DNA of 64,000 nt from Bacteroidales bacterium (GTDB lineage Bacteria > Bacteroidota > Bacteroidia > Bacteroidales > F082). The notes beneath the pieces are model-generated. The model did not search any database. It was not told the DNA's origin and saw only the letters and a list, made by a program, of their open reading frames with translations. The stretch is from positions 1 to 64,000 of the forward strand of contig JAKSMX010000008.1 of NCBI GenBank assembly GCA_024400305.1, written 5' to 3'. A program made the translations under genes and the position numbers. The stretch's first letter is position 1. Every line of letters begins with the position of its first letter. This document shows, piece after piece, positions 1 through 8,539 of this stretch.

Positions 1-471
1 GCCGAAATCAATGACGCAATGCAAGAAGTCACGCTTTCAGACGACGAAACAACCGCTGTAAACGGACACATACAGCAGATTCAAGATGCAACAACTTTAG
101 AGGATGTCACAACCGCAAAGAACGCAGCCTTGGCCATCATCAGCCAAGCGATCATCAGGAATGTACGTGAAGACGCCCTTGCCGCCCTTGCCGCAGCATT
201 GCAGAGCGTGACCAGCACTTACATTACAAATTTGGCACAGCAATATATCGACATCATCAACTCCGCAACCGACATTACGGTCATCGACAATGCCAGAAAC
301 ACCGCCGTGGCAGTCCTGAACGCAGCAGTGGGAGCATATCAGGCTGGCAAATCCGAAGCCCTCGGCACGATGGGCACGGAATGCACCGACTGCCCAGCGG
401 TGAAAGTCACCAAAGGCGACAAGACCGTCAAACTTTACAACCCCGAGAAAGTTGAGTTCATCAAGGAGTGA
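1..471 (+). CDS. C-terminal part of a secreted-type protein with a conserved C-terminal tail (5' end cut by window edge)
   Basis: The frame is open from base 1, so the true start lies outside the window; 156 residues are visible. The first ~115 residues are alanine-rich and look helical, in two loosely repeated blocks (TTLEDVTTAKNAALAI and TDITVIDNARNTAVAVL). The last ~30 residues (CTDCPAVKVTKGD, then YNPEKVEFIKE) form a short hydrophobic/charged tail that recurs at the ends of the genes at 2734 and 8819 and in two orphan fragments downstream. The tail is unlike the T9SS type A domain. The gene is followed at once by a strong hairpin. Function is unknown; by analogy with the two other tail-bearing genes, which have signal peptides, I infer an exported protein. 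Confidence 0.75.
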   Translation, partial: AEINDAMQEVTLSDDETTAVNGHIQQIQDATTLEDVTTAKNAALAIISQAIIRNVREDALAALAAALQSVTSTYITNLAQQYIDIINSATDITVIDNARNTAVAVLNAAVGAYQAGKSEALGTMGTECTDCPAVKVTKGDKTVKLYNPEKVEFIKE

Positions 472-485
472 AGTCTTTAGTTTTT

Positions 486-534
486 AGTCGTTAGTCTTTA
501 GTTTTTAGGGTCAACGGACTAAAGACTAACGACT
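486..534 (+). terminator. 17-bp perfect hairpin after the first gene
   Basis: AGTCGTTAGTCTTTAGT (486-502) is the exact inverted complement of 518-534, with a 15-base loop. It lies 15 bases after the stop codon. The arms are built from the repeated word TTAGTCTTTAG. A related hairpin follows the gene that ends at 6102. Confidence 0.6.
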
Positions 535-578
535 AACGACTAAAGGTTCCGCAGGCCACCGAAATCACCGGCGACCTC

Positions 579-641
579 CTGAATCTTTGAAACCCCTGAA
601 ACTATGAAACCTTGAAACTTTGAAACTTTGAAACCCCTGAA
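579..641. repeat. GAAACC-type low-complexity array
   Basis: Degenerate tandem words of 9-10 bases of the form TTGAAACCC/CTGAAACTT between two convergent genes. The same family recurs at 1931-2086, 6236-6301 and 7907-7985. No coding potential seen. Confidence 0.7.
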
Positions 642-642
642 T

Positions 643-1779
643 CTACCCCATCATACCGACTGACAGAAACTCGAAGTAATTGTCGGGTGTTACCGTATGT
701 AACGTTGCGTTAGGGTAGGCGGCGAGGAAGGCGTCCTGCTTGGAGGATTTCTTCCTTGGATTCCACTTGAACTCGTAGGCCGAGATTATTCCGTCACGCT
801 CCTCTATGCAGTCGATCTCCTTTTGGGTTGTGGTGCGCCAGAAATACAGTGAGGTGTTGCCATGCAGTAAGTCCTGTCTTTTCCTCAGTTCGCCGATCAT
901 CCAGTTCTCCCAAAGTGCGCCCGAGTCGGGTCTGACATCTATCGGGGCGAAATTATGTATGACGGCGTTACGGATGCCGTTGTCATAGAAATATACTTTC
1001 TTAGCGAATTTGAGTTCGTTGCGCATGTTTCTGCTGAAGGAGCCGACTCTGAATATCACGAATGCTTTTTCCAATATCGATATGTATCTTTCCACCGTCT
1101 CGGCGTCCAACTGTAGCATGTTGCCCAATTCGTTATACGAGACTTCTGAGCCGATTTGGTAAGCGAGAGCCTGCAGCAATTTGGTCAGCTTGTCGGTTTT
1201 CTTGATGCCGCCCCATTCGAGCACGTCTTTGTATAAGTAGCTGTCGGTCAGTGCGTCAAGCCGCCGTTGCTCGTCGCCCGGGTGCGTCACTATATCGGGG
1301 TACGAGCCGTAAAGCAGGCGCAAGGGAAGGTTCCCTATCTCATCCATCATGTCGGTGTGGCTCGCCAATTCGCCAAACGACAGCGGATAGAGGCGGTACT
1401 CCCATTTCCTGCCTGTGAGAGGCTCGTTTATCTTTTGCGACAAGTCGAAAGAGCTGCTGCCGGTGAGGATGAGCTGCACTTGTGGGAAGTTGTCGGTGAT
1501 GAGTTTCATCTTAAGGCCGACATCCTCAATCCGTTGCGCCTCATCGACGACCACTATCTTGTGGCTGCCGATAATGGATCGCAGGGTGCCCAAGGAAACC
1601 CTAATGAACATCTCCCTGACCTGCGGGAGGTCGGCGTTCAGCCAAAGGGCGTCTTGCCGCGTGGCGAACAGCTGCTTCAGGAGGGTCGTCTTGCCCGTCT
1701 GTCTGGCTCCCATGATGCAGATTGCCTTGCCCGAAAAGAGGTCTTTCTGGATATGTGTCTCTAAAAATCGCTGAATCAT
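643..1779 (-). CDS. AAA ATPase with C-terminal DUF4143 (PD-(D/E)XK-like) domain
   Basis: A 378-residue protein. The Walker A motif GARQTGKTT lies near residue 25, followed by the Walker B region VVVDEAQR near residue 80 and the sensor-like LTGSSSF, which is the AAA_14 layout. The C-terminal half is DUF4143-type and keeps a nuclease-like signature (EIDCIEERDG, then AYEFK), as in PD-(D/E)XK folds. I start it at 1779 (MIQRFLETH) because the promoter-like element at 1826-1833 lies between this ATG and an upstream in-frame one at 1836. Such genes are common and multicopy in Bacteroidales, and their role is not settled. Two other intact relatives (6585, 53898) and two C-terminal fragments (2072, 7987) occur in this window. 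Confidence 0.85.
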   Translation of the reverse strand: MIQRFLETHIQKDLFSGKAICIMGARQTGKTTLLKQLFATRQDALWLNADLPQVREMFIRVSLGTLRSIIGSHKIVVVDEAQRIEDVGLKMKLITDNFPQVQLILTGSSSFDLSQKINEPLTGRKWEYRLYPLSFGELASHTDMMDEIGNLPLRLLYGSYPDIVTHPGDEQRRLDALTDSYLYKDVLEWGGIKKTDKLTKLLQALAYQIGSEVSYNELGNMLQLDAETVERYISILEKAFVIFRVGSFSRNMRNELKFAKKVYFYDNGIRNAVIHNFAPIDVRPDSGALWENWMIGELRKRQDLLHGNTSLYFWRTTTQKEIDCIEERDGIISAYEFKWNPRKKSSKQDAFLAAYPNATLHTVTPDNYFEFLSVGMMG

Positions 1780-1825
1780 AGTCAAAATTCTTGTAACAAA
1801 ACTTATAACGTAAAAAAATCCGCCG

Positions 1826-1833
1826 CAAAAATA
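1826..1833 (-). promoter_or_regulatory. -7 element for the ATPase gene at 643-1779
   Basis: Reads TATTTTTG on the minus strand, matching the Bacteroidota consensus TAnnTTTG, 47 bases upstream of the chosen start. Confidence 0.5.
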
Positions 1834-1930
1834 CAAAAATAAATGATGCCCTTAAACAAAATCGGCAAATTACATCAATTTCTCCGAATGGAATCGTCAA
1901 AATCAATTAAATTTACCGATTTACAATCTT

Positions 1931-2086
1931 TTAACCCCTGAAACCTTGAAACCCTGAAACCCTTGAAACTTTGAAACCCTGAAACCCCTGAAACTTTGAA
2001 ACTCTGAAACCCCTGAAACCTTTGAAACCTTGAAACCCCTGAAACCCTTGAATCCTTAAATCTTTAAATCCTTAAATCCTTAAATC
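1931..2086. repeat. GAAACC-type low-complexity array grading into TTAAATCC words
   Basis: About 155 bases of degenerate words (CCCTGAAAC, CTTGAAACC) that end in four copies of CTTAAATC-like words, running into the 3' end of the ATPase fragment at 2072. The right part is duplicated exactly at 7918 onward. Confidence 0.7.
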
Positions 2087-2624
2087 TCCGATGTTGCGAT
2101 AATTCACGAAGCCGTCCGTCGGCAACGGATTGGATTGGTCGCCATCATAAACGACCATGGAAGATGTCAGCGTGTCGGGGAACAAATTCCTCAAATAGCG
2201 CAGGCCGTCAAAGTATTCCGGGCGGTACGTCTGTCCTGACTTTATTTCATACGCCGAGAAAGTGCCATCATCCGCCACCGACAGCAAATCGACTTCGTGC
2301 TGTTGCTGGTCTCTGTAATAGTACAGATTCGGTGTCTGCAAACGATTATACCGCTCCTTGACAAACTCATTGATGACCATGTTTTCAAACAGATTACCCC
2401 GCAGCGGATGGGTGGCCATCTGTTCCACGGAGTGAATGCCTAACAGCCAGCTCGCCAAGCCTGTGTCATAAAAATACAGCACACAATTGTTACGACAGAA
2501 AAATAATTGAAAATTCTGTCAATGTTCGCACATAAGTCTCTGGTTATAAGTTGATTGTTCATTGTTGTGACAAATTTAAAGTTTAACTTTAAAATTGATT
2601 TCAAGCTGCAAAAATACCACTTTT
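2003..2624. repeat. 620-bp direct duplication, copy 1
   Basis: Bases 2003-2624 align without gaps to 7918-8539 (constant offset 5915) with only scattered substitutions. The unit carries the 3' GAAACC array, the DUF4143 fragment and ~140 bases upstream of it. In both places the right edge is followed by a divergently oriented BspA-like gene. Confidence 0.85.
2072..2482 (-). pseudogene. C-terminal fragment of a DUF4143 ATPase, copy 1
   Basis: 136 residues remain, beginning abruptly at LYFYDTGLASWLLG, the usual middle of DUF4143 ATPases. It keeps the nuclease-like motif HEVDLLSVADDG followed by YEIK. The AAA part (Walker A/B) is missing. The 80 bases upstream encode a short start-like peptide (MNNQLITRDLC) in another frame, consistent with a deletion or frameshift that joined an old 5' end to the C-terminal part. 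A near-identical copy lies at 7987-8397, so the decay probably came before the duplication. Confidence 0.8.
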
Positions 2625-2675
2625 TTTTCAAACAAACGGAGATGAATTTATAAATCCGCAAATCAAAAAAAACCG

Positions 2676-2683
2676 TATCTTTG
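2676..2683 (+). promoter_or_regulatory. -7 element for the BspA-like gene at 2734
   Basis: TATCTTTG matches TAnnTTTG and lies 51 bases before the ATG at 2734. It lies just outside the 620-bp duplication. Confidence 0.55.
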
Positions 2684-2733
2684 CCGCCCGGAATCTATAT
2701 TTAATCTTGAAGAGAATTTATACAAAAATACTC

Positions 2734-5700
2734 ATGAACAGAAACATTCTAAGGCTTTTACTCTCCGCAGCATTTGTGATGTGCTGCACAAGTGCATGGG
2801 CACTTTATGGTGTACGTGGTGGAACCTATTTTGGACAGATTATTGTAAATGACGGAATTTATGGACTGTATCAGGATTACTCGTACAGCTATGAAAGCAC
2901 GACACAATCTGTTAGTGGAAATTGCGCAGTTTTAGTGAATTTCACGTCTGCCCCTGCTCCTATAAACAGGGTAGAGTCAACGGTTACTTACAATGGAAAT
3001 GTTTACACAGTTGTGGCCATTGGAGAACAAGTGTTTAAAAGCCACGTTGATATGATACAGGAATTCACTATTCCAAATACAGTTAGGGTCTTGGAAACGT
3101 TTGCTTTGGAAGACAACACAAGAGCATTGAGCACAGTCGTATTGGAAGATGGCAATGAGGACCTGTTCTGCTATCGTACCACTAAAGGTTATGGAGCATT
3201 CTCATGGAATGGTGGTCTGAAATACGCCTATATAGGCAGAAACCTCAAGTACCAAGAACAGGATAATGATAAGATAGATTATGCTCCGTTCTACAAGGGC
3301 GATTTCAGAGGGTTGACAGTGGAGTTTGGCCCTATGGTAACGGAAATTCCTCAGTATTGCTTCTATTCGAGTGACTTCAGCTACCTTGACTTCAGCAGGG
3401 CTACATCGTTGAGGACAATAGGAAAGAAAGCCTTCTACTGGAACAATTCATGTGGTGAGATTGACCTGAGGAACTGTGCGCCCGATTTGGCCATTGGCGA
3501 GAGTTGTTTCCAAGACTGCGATGCATTGCGGAAAGTTACTATTGGTGGTAGTGCGACTCAGATAGGGCATTACACATTCTACGACTGCAATGTATTAGTC
3601 AGGGTAGATATAATTGGGGATGTCTCGGCTGTCGGAAATACGGCTTTTTTAAGATTACTACATCTCGGAAGTCTGATACCGGATCCAATGAGTGTCTATT
3701 TCCTGTCAAGCCGATCTCCTTTGTTTGGAGAGGATTGCTTCGATATTTTTACTTCTGTCTATGTCAGGGATGCATCCCGTCTCAACGATTTCAAGAATAA
3801 TTATAACTTCGGCGACGCTATCCATGCAATCCCCGAAACACAGAAACTGAAATACACAACTACTGACGGTAGGGTGTCGGGCACGACAGACTGCATACTC
3901 AATGTTTATGAGAATGGTATGGGAACGATGTATTTTGAGCATGAGCTGACAGAAATTGGTGAATCTACATTTTCCGGGTGTCAATCTTTACTTTCCGTTA
4001 CTATTCCAAGTTCTGTGAGGAAAATAGGTAAAAACGCATTTTATCAATGTGTAAATTTACGATCTGTCTTAATATTGGGTACGATAAACGAAATTCATGA
4101 CTATGCTTTTTCGGGCTGTGTAGAATTGCACGAATTGTTTTATTTGGGTGACAATCGCCCACTAATGGGAGAAAATCCTTTTTTTTATTGCCCTGTTACC
4201 ATATACGTCAAGGATGCAACAGGTCATAGCCCCTGGGACGGCCGTCCTGTGCGCTCATGGCGTTCGGGCAAGGGTGACGGAAGCCAAGAAAATCCTTTGG
4301 AGATAGAGAACTACGTCAACCTTTACGGCTTTGCCCTTGAAGTGAGTATGCTTGGCAGTAATGACCTGTGCGGAAAACTGACAGCCGACATTGTGGGCAA
4401 CAGCAATGTGCTGGATGCGAATGGAAACCTGAATCCAGGCACATTCAAGGAATGGCTGCCGATAGGCAGTTCCGACAAGGTATTCTGCGGAGAGTTTAAC
4501 GGCAACGGTCACACCATCAGCGGACTGTACCACAACCATTCTGATTCAAGCGTAGGCCTTTTCGGCAAGACAGGCGAAGGCATCTATATCACAGGCGAAG
4601 GAGGTGCCTATATCCATGACCTCGGATTGGTTGACAGCTACATGAGCGGAGGCGGCTTGAATGGCGGCATCTGCGGCGACATGGCATACGGGCTCATTGA
4701 AAACTGCTACAATGCAGCCACGGTTGCATATGGAGGCGGCGTTGCCGGATGGTGCCGTGAGCATGCACGTATTTCCAATTGCCATAATGTCGGTCACATC
4801 TTCACTAACGGCAGCGGTATTACTGACTTGTTATCTGAAAACGGCATCGTGGAAAACTGCTATGCACTCGAAGGAGTGAGCCATAGTGCTATAAATAACA
4901 TTCACGGCACAATCAACAAGGTGGAAGTGAAGAATGCAGCAGCCTTTGCAAGCGGCGAGGTGTGCTGGATACTGAACGGCAACAAGTACGGCGGGCGTTG
5001 GCGGCAGCAGCTGGGAACAGATGCCTATCCGACAACAAGCGGCACCTATTTTGTAAACTATACGGACGAAAGGCAGTATTACAACAACGAGCCTACGCAG
5101 GAAATCTGGTACACCAGCACGGACGGCAAAATCGTCACGCCAAACAACCCTGATTCTTTCGGAGCCAGCATTAATTACAACACATACGAGGGCGGTCAGG
5201 GTGTCATCACATTCGACAGGGCTGTTACAAGCATTGGAAATGATGCATTCCATAACTGTTCTTCCCTGCTGTCGGCAACCATTCCAAACCGCGTGACGAG
5301 CATCGGTCAACATGCATTTAGTGATTGCAATTCCTTGGCAACTATAACATTTAATTCTTTGCCGGTATTGGGCATTGAGGCTTTTTATCCATGTGCTAAT
5401 TTGAATAATAGGATCCTCGACCTCACCGACAGCGACAAGCCATACATCGGTACTTCAACAGAGAACTATCCAGGCTTCACCGAGGCACGCTACCACGGCA
5501 CGCTTGAGCCCAACCAATGGGGAACGATCATTCTTCCTTTCGTGCCTTCGAACCACTCGGGAATCGTGTTCTTCTCCATCGACAACGTGGATGCGGCCAA
5601 CGGCACACTCACCCTCTCGATAGCCGGGAACATCGTGGCGGGCAAGCCTTACCTGTTCAGGAACCAGACGGGCAACGCCTGCTTCACGCTTACGGCAACG

Positions 5701-6102
5701 CCTGCAGCTCCGGCCACAGAAGTCCCCGTCAACGTCACGACATCAGACCAGATCGTCGGCAGCTTCGCCCTGAAAGGCACTTTCCAAGCCAGCGAACTTA
5801 CGGGAACAGGCTTGTACAAGCAGCAAGGCGGCGAGTTCGTCCGCACCAACAGCCTCAGCATCGACCCGTTCCGTGCCTACCTGAAGGACAACGGCGGCTC
5901 CGCTGCAACGAGCATCGTGATAAACTGCGGCGGTGTGCTTGTCGAAATCACCAATCAGGACGACAGCACCGTCACCCTCTACGGGCTGAAGAAAGTGGAG
6001 TTCATCAAGGAGAACGACACACCGGCCGTGCGCGTGACATACAAAGACGGCAGCACTGTAACGTATGAAAATCCAAAGAAGGTGGAGTTTAAGAAGGAGT
6101 GA
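2734..6102 (+). CDS. Secreted BspA-like leucine-rich-repeat and GLUG-motif protein
   Basis: 1122 residues. I chose ATG 2734 (MNRNILRLLLSAAFVMCC, cleavage after SAWA) over an upstream TTG at 2707 because it gives a clean signal peptide. BspA-type LRR_5 repeats (pattern IGxxAFxxCxxLxxVTIP) occur at about residues 90-480 and again at 830-880. Between them, at ~585-700, are GLUG-like repeats (GNGHTISGLYHNH, VGLFGKTG, GGVAGWC). The last ~55 residues hold two copies of the tail seen in the first gene (VTLYGLKKVEFIKE and VTYENPKKVEFKKE). BspA-like proteins are surface proteins linked to adhesion. Export route is uncertain because no T9SS type A domain is present. Its 3' repeat cassette matches that of the first gene. 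Confidence 0.85.
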   Translation: MNRNILRLLLSAAFVMCCTSAWALYGVRGGTYFGQIIVNDGIYGLYQDYSYSYESTTQSVSGNCAVLVNFTSAPAPINRVESTVTYNGNVYTVVAIGEQVFKSHVDMIQEFTIPNTVRVLETFALEDNTRALSTVVLEDGNEDLFCYRTTKGYGAFSWNGGLKYAYIGRNLKYQEQDNDKIDYAPFYKGDFRGLTVEFGPMVTEIPQYCFYSSDFSYLDFSRATSLRTIGKKAFYWNNSCGEIDLRNCAPDLAIGESCFQDCDALRKVTIGGSATQIGHYTFYDCNVLVRVDIIGDVSAVGNTAFLRLLHLGSLIPDPMSVYFLSSRSPLFGEDCFDIFTSVYVRDASRLNDFKNNYNFGDAIHAIPETQKLKYTTTDGRVSGTTDCILNVYENGMGTMYFEHELTEIGESTFSGCQSLLSVTIPSSVRKIGKNAFYQCVNLRSVLILGTINEIHDYAFSGCVELHELFYLGDNRPLMGENPFFYCPVTIYVKDATGHSPWDGRPVRSWRSGKGDGSQENPLEIENYVNLYGFALEVSMLGSNDLCGKLTADIVGNSNVLDANGNLNPGTFKEWLPIGSSDKVFCGEFNGNGHTISGLYHNHSDSSVGLFGKTGEGIYITGEGGAYIHDLGLVDSYMSGGGLNGGICGDMAYGLIENCYNAATVAYGGGVAGWCREHARISNCHNVGHIFTNGSGITDLLSENGIVENCYALEGVSHSAINNIHGTINKVEVKNAAAFASGEVCWILNGNKYGGRWRQQLGTDAYPTTSGTYFVNYTDERQYYNNEPTQEIWYTSTDGKIVTPNNPDSFGASINYNTYEGGQGVITFDRAVTSIGNDAFHNCSSLLSATIPNRVTSIGQHAFSDCNSLATITFNSLPVLGIEAFYPCANLNNRILDLTDSDKPYIGTSTENYPGFTEARYHGTLEPNQWGTIILPFVPSNHSGIVFFSIDNVDAANGTLTLSIAGNIVAGKPYLFRNQTGNACFTLTATPAAPATEVPVNVTTSDQIVGSFALKGTFQASELTGTGLYKQQGGEFVRTNSLSIDPFRAYLKDNGGSAATSIVINCGGVLVEITNQDDSTVTLYGLKKVEFIKENDTPAVRVTYKDGSTVTYENPKKVEFKKE

Positions 6103-6121
6103 AGTTTTTAGTTTTTAGTCT

Positions 6122-6160
6122 TTAGTCTTTAGTTTTTAGGGTCAACGGACTAAAGACTAA
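6122..6160 (+). terminator. Hairpin after the BspA-like gene, related to 486-534
   Basis: TTAGTCTTTAGT (6122-6133) pairs with 6149-6160 around the loop TTTTAGGGTCAACGG, the same loop as the first hairpin. It is followed by further ACGACTAAAAACTA words to ~6197 and then a segment (GGTTCCGC, CCGAAATCACCGGCGAC) also shared with 541-575. Confidence 0.55.
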
Positions 6161-6235
6161 CGACTAAAAACTAACGACTAAAAACTAACGACTAAAGGTT
6201 CCGCGAGCCGCCGAAATCACCGGCGACCCGCGGAA

Positions 6236-6301
6236 TCTTTAAATTTTTAAATCCTTGAATCCCCTGAAACCCTTGAAACTTTGAAACCCTTGAAACCCCT
6301 T
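6236..6301. repeat. GAAACC-type low-complexity array
   Basis: Degenerate CCTTGAAAC/CCCTGAAAC words directly after the conserved post-hairpin segment, the same order of elements as at 472-641. Confidence 0.65.
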
Positions 6302-6414
6302 CCCACCACGTTAACGGTCAGCAGGGCACATGTGGTGAGCCTATCTCGCATATTATTTGTTTGATGTCGCGTCCAGAGAACGCAACGATTTTGGCAATTT
6401 TCGAAACCTTAAGG

Positions 6415-6506
6415 AATCGTCCAACTTGCCAAATGAAAATCGTCCAACTTGCCAAATGAAAATCGTCCAACTTGCCAAATGAAAACAGTCCAACTTGCCA
6501 AATGAA
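6415..6506. repeat. Four 23-bp tandem repeats with core GCCAAATG upstream of an AAA ATPase gene
   Basis: Three exact copies (6415, 6438, 6461) and one nearly exact copy (6484) of a 23-base unit AATCGTCCAACTTGCC + AAATGAA. The cores GCCAAATG start at 6428, 6451, 6474 and 6497, exactly 23 apart. The array ends 45 bases before the -7 promoter element of the gene at 6585, so it could be an operator array. A parallel array with the same core and the same 23-base pitch precedes the paralogue at 53898. Confidence 0.9.
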
Positions 6507-6551
6507 AAAAATATTTTACTGATTTTATTGCATTTATAAAAAATATTGTTG

Positions 6552-6559
6552 TATCTTTG
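6552..6559 (+). promoter_or_regulatory. -7 element for the ATPase gene at 6585
   Basis: TATCTTTG, 25 bases before the ATG, downstream of the 23-bp array. Confidence 0.55.
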
Positions 6560-6584
6560 CAGCCGTTAAAAAAGTGTAAAAAAC

Positions 6585-7865
6585 ATGAACGAATATCGCC
6601 CTCGAATTGTCGATGAATTACTACAGGAAAAGCTGGATGCAATGGGTGCCGTGCTGGTGGAAGGACCAAAATATTGCGGTAAGACAACCACAGCCGCTCA
6701 ATGTGCAGGCAGTATCTTGTACGTGGCCGATCCCGCCACCAAACAGAACACATTGTATCTGGCACAAACCGATATGAATCAGGTGTTGGCGGGTGTCACT
6801 CCCCGTCTGATAGACGAGTGGCAGTTGATTCCCGAGATTTGGGATGCCGTCCGTTTCACCGTGGATCAACGGGCGGAGGACGGGCAGTTTATCCTCACAG
6901 GTTCAGCAGTCCCTCCGCAAACGGACAAGATTTCCCACACCGGTACCGGCCGTTTCGCGTGGCTGACGATGCGCCCCATGACCCTTTGGGAGTCGGGCGA
7001 TTCCAATGGCTCCGTCAGTCTGCAGCAATTGTTCCGAAACAGTCAGGAATCACTGCAAGGAACAAACAGTTTGGATTTGCCGCGGATAGCCCATCTCATC
7101 TGCCGTGGCGGTTGGCCTCAGACACTGAACAAACGCACCTCAAACGCTCAACTGGTTCCTGTGCAAGAGTACTTCGAGGCGGTTGTGAGGTCGGACATCT
7201 CCCGCGCGGACGGCGTGACGCGCAACGAAGAAAGGGCAAGACGTCTCATGCGTTCATACGCCCGCCATCAAGGGACGCAAGCCACATTGGGCACACTGCT
7301 TGCCGACGTGAAGGTGAATGACACGGATACATTGACAGAAGATACGGTGCAATCCTATCTGAATGCGCTGCGTAAGATATTTGTCATCGAAGATATGACG
7401 GCATGGAATCCGAATTTGAGGAGCAAGACGGCATTGCGGACTTCCGACACGCGGTATTTTGTGGATCCAAGTATAGCAACCGCCGCTTTGGGTGTCGGTC
7501 CGGAAGACTTGCTGGATGACATCAACACATTGGGCCTGCTCTTTGAAACGCTTTGCGTGCGCGACTTGCGCGTCTATGCGGAAGCGATAGGAGGCAGGGT
7601 TTATCATTATCGGGATAAGACCGGTTTGGAATGTGATGCCGTCATTCATTTGAGAAACGGGAGATATGGCTTGGTGGAGATAAAATTAGGCGGCGAGGCG
7701 TTGATAAATGAAGCCGTGGCTTCACTGAACAAATTGGAGAATAGGATAGACACTGACAAATTGGGCCGTGCGTCATTCAAGATGGTGTTGACAGCCGTCG
7801 GTATGTACGCTTATCGCCGTCCGGATGGCGTGTGTGTTGTGCCCGTCGGCTGCCTGAAGCCATAG
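6585..7865 (+). CDS. AAA ATPase with C-terminal DUF4143-like nuclease domain
   Basis: 426 residues. Walker A is GPKYCGKTT (~residues 27-35), Walker B region RLIDEWQ (~69-75), and the sensor-like LTGSAVP follows. The C-terminal part has the conserved block TSDTRYFVDPSIA and a PD-(D/E)XK-like pair, ECDAVIHLRNG then LVEIKLGG. It is a close paralogue of 53898-55193: the two share MSLWESGDS-type and YHYRDK blocks, equal length, and the same kind of upstream tandem repeat. The family is a different branch from the ATPase at 643. The molecular role is unknown; the fold suggests ATP-dependent action on nucleic acid, but that is inference. Confidence 0.85.
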   Translation: MNEYRPRIVDELLQEKLDAMGAVLVEGPKYCGKTTTAAQCAGSILYVADPATKQNTLYLAQTDMNQVLAGVTPRLIDEWQLIPEIWDAVRFTVDQRAEDGQFILTGSAVPPQTDKISHTGTGRFAWLTMRPMTLWESGDSNGSVSLQQLFRNSQESLQGTNSLDLPRIAHLICRGGWPQTLNKRTSNAQLVPVQEYFEAVVRSDISRADGVTRNEERARRLMRSYARHQGTQATLGTLLADVKVNDTDTLTEDTVQSYLNALRKIFVIEDMTAWNPNLRSKTALRTSDTRYFVDPSIATAALGVGPEDLLDDINTLGLLFETLCVRDLRVYAEAIGGRVYHYRDKTGLECDAVIHLRNGRYGLVEIKLGGEALINEAVASLNKLENRIDTDKLGRASFKMVLTAVGMYAYRRPDGVCVVPVGCLKP

Positions 7866-7917
7866 AGATTTAAAAATTCAAAAATTTAAAGATTTAAATT
7901 TTTAAACCCCTGAAACC

Positions 7918-8539
7918 ACTGAAACCCCTGAAACCTTTGAAACCTTGAAACCCCTGAAACCCTTGAATCCTTAAATCTTTAAATCCTTAAATCCTTAAAT
8001 CTCCGATGTTGCGATAATTCACGAGGCCGTCCGTCGGCGACGGATTGGATTGGTCGCCATCATAAACGACCATGGAAGATGTCATCGTGTCGGGAAACAA
8101 TCCCTTCAAATAGCGCAGGCCGTCAAAGTACTCCGGGCGGTACGTCTGTCCTGACTTGATTTCATACGCCGAAAAAGTGCTGTCATCCGCCACCGACAGC
8201 AAATCGACTTCGTGCTGTTGCTGGTCTCTGTAATAGTACAGATTCGGCATCTGCAGGCGATTATGCCGCTCCTTGACAAATTCGTTGATGACCATGTTTT
8301 CAAACAGATTGCCCCGCAGCGGATGGGTGGCCACCTGTTCCACGGAATGAATGCCTAACAGCCAACTCGCCAAGCCGGTGTCATAAAAATACAGCACACA
8401 ATTGTTACGACAGAAAAATAATTGAAAATCCTGTCAATGTTCGCACATAAGTCTCTGTTTATAAGTTGATTGTTCATTGTTGTGACAAATTTAAAGTTCA
8501 ACTTTAAAATTTATTTCAAGTCGCAAAAATACCACTTTA
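7918..8539. repeat. 620-bp direct duplication, copy 2
   Basis: Ungapped match to 2003-2624 with few substitutions, including the left GAAACC/TTAAATCC array and the region upstream of the fragment. The sequences diverge after the ACCACTTT at ~8539. Confidence 0.85.
7987..8397 (-). pseudogene. C-terminal fragment of a DUF4143 ATPase, copy 2
   Basis: 136 residues, almost identical to the fragment at 2072-2482 (for example MATH to VATH and RNLF to KGLF). It keeps LYFYDTGLASWLLG and the EVDLL/YEIK pair but has no ATPase domain. The reading frame has stayed open in both copies, which hints at recent duplication or at some retained function of the C-terminal domain. Confidence 0.75.

Noticed and set aside
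2440-2661. Minus-strand 73-codon frame (with MNNQLITRDLC) above the DUF4143 fragment
   Set aside because: It runs into the fragment in another frame and has no family match that I can see. It may be the decayed 5' end of the same pseudogene rather than a gene. The same frame start is kept in copy 2.
6415-6506. CRISPR array
   Set aside because: Units are tandem with no variable spacers, 23 bases long, and no cas genes are near. The same applies to 11374-11431, 53743-53825 and 18239-18392.
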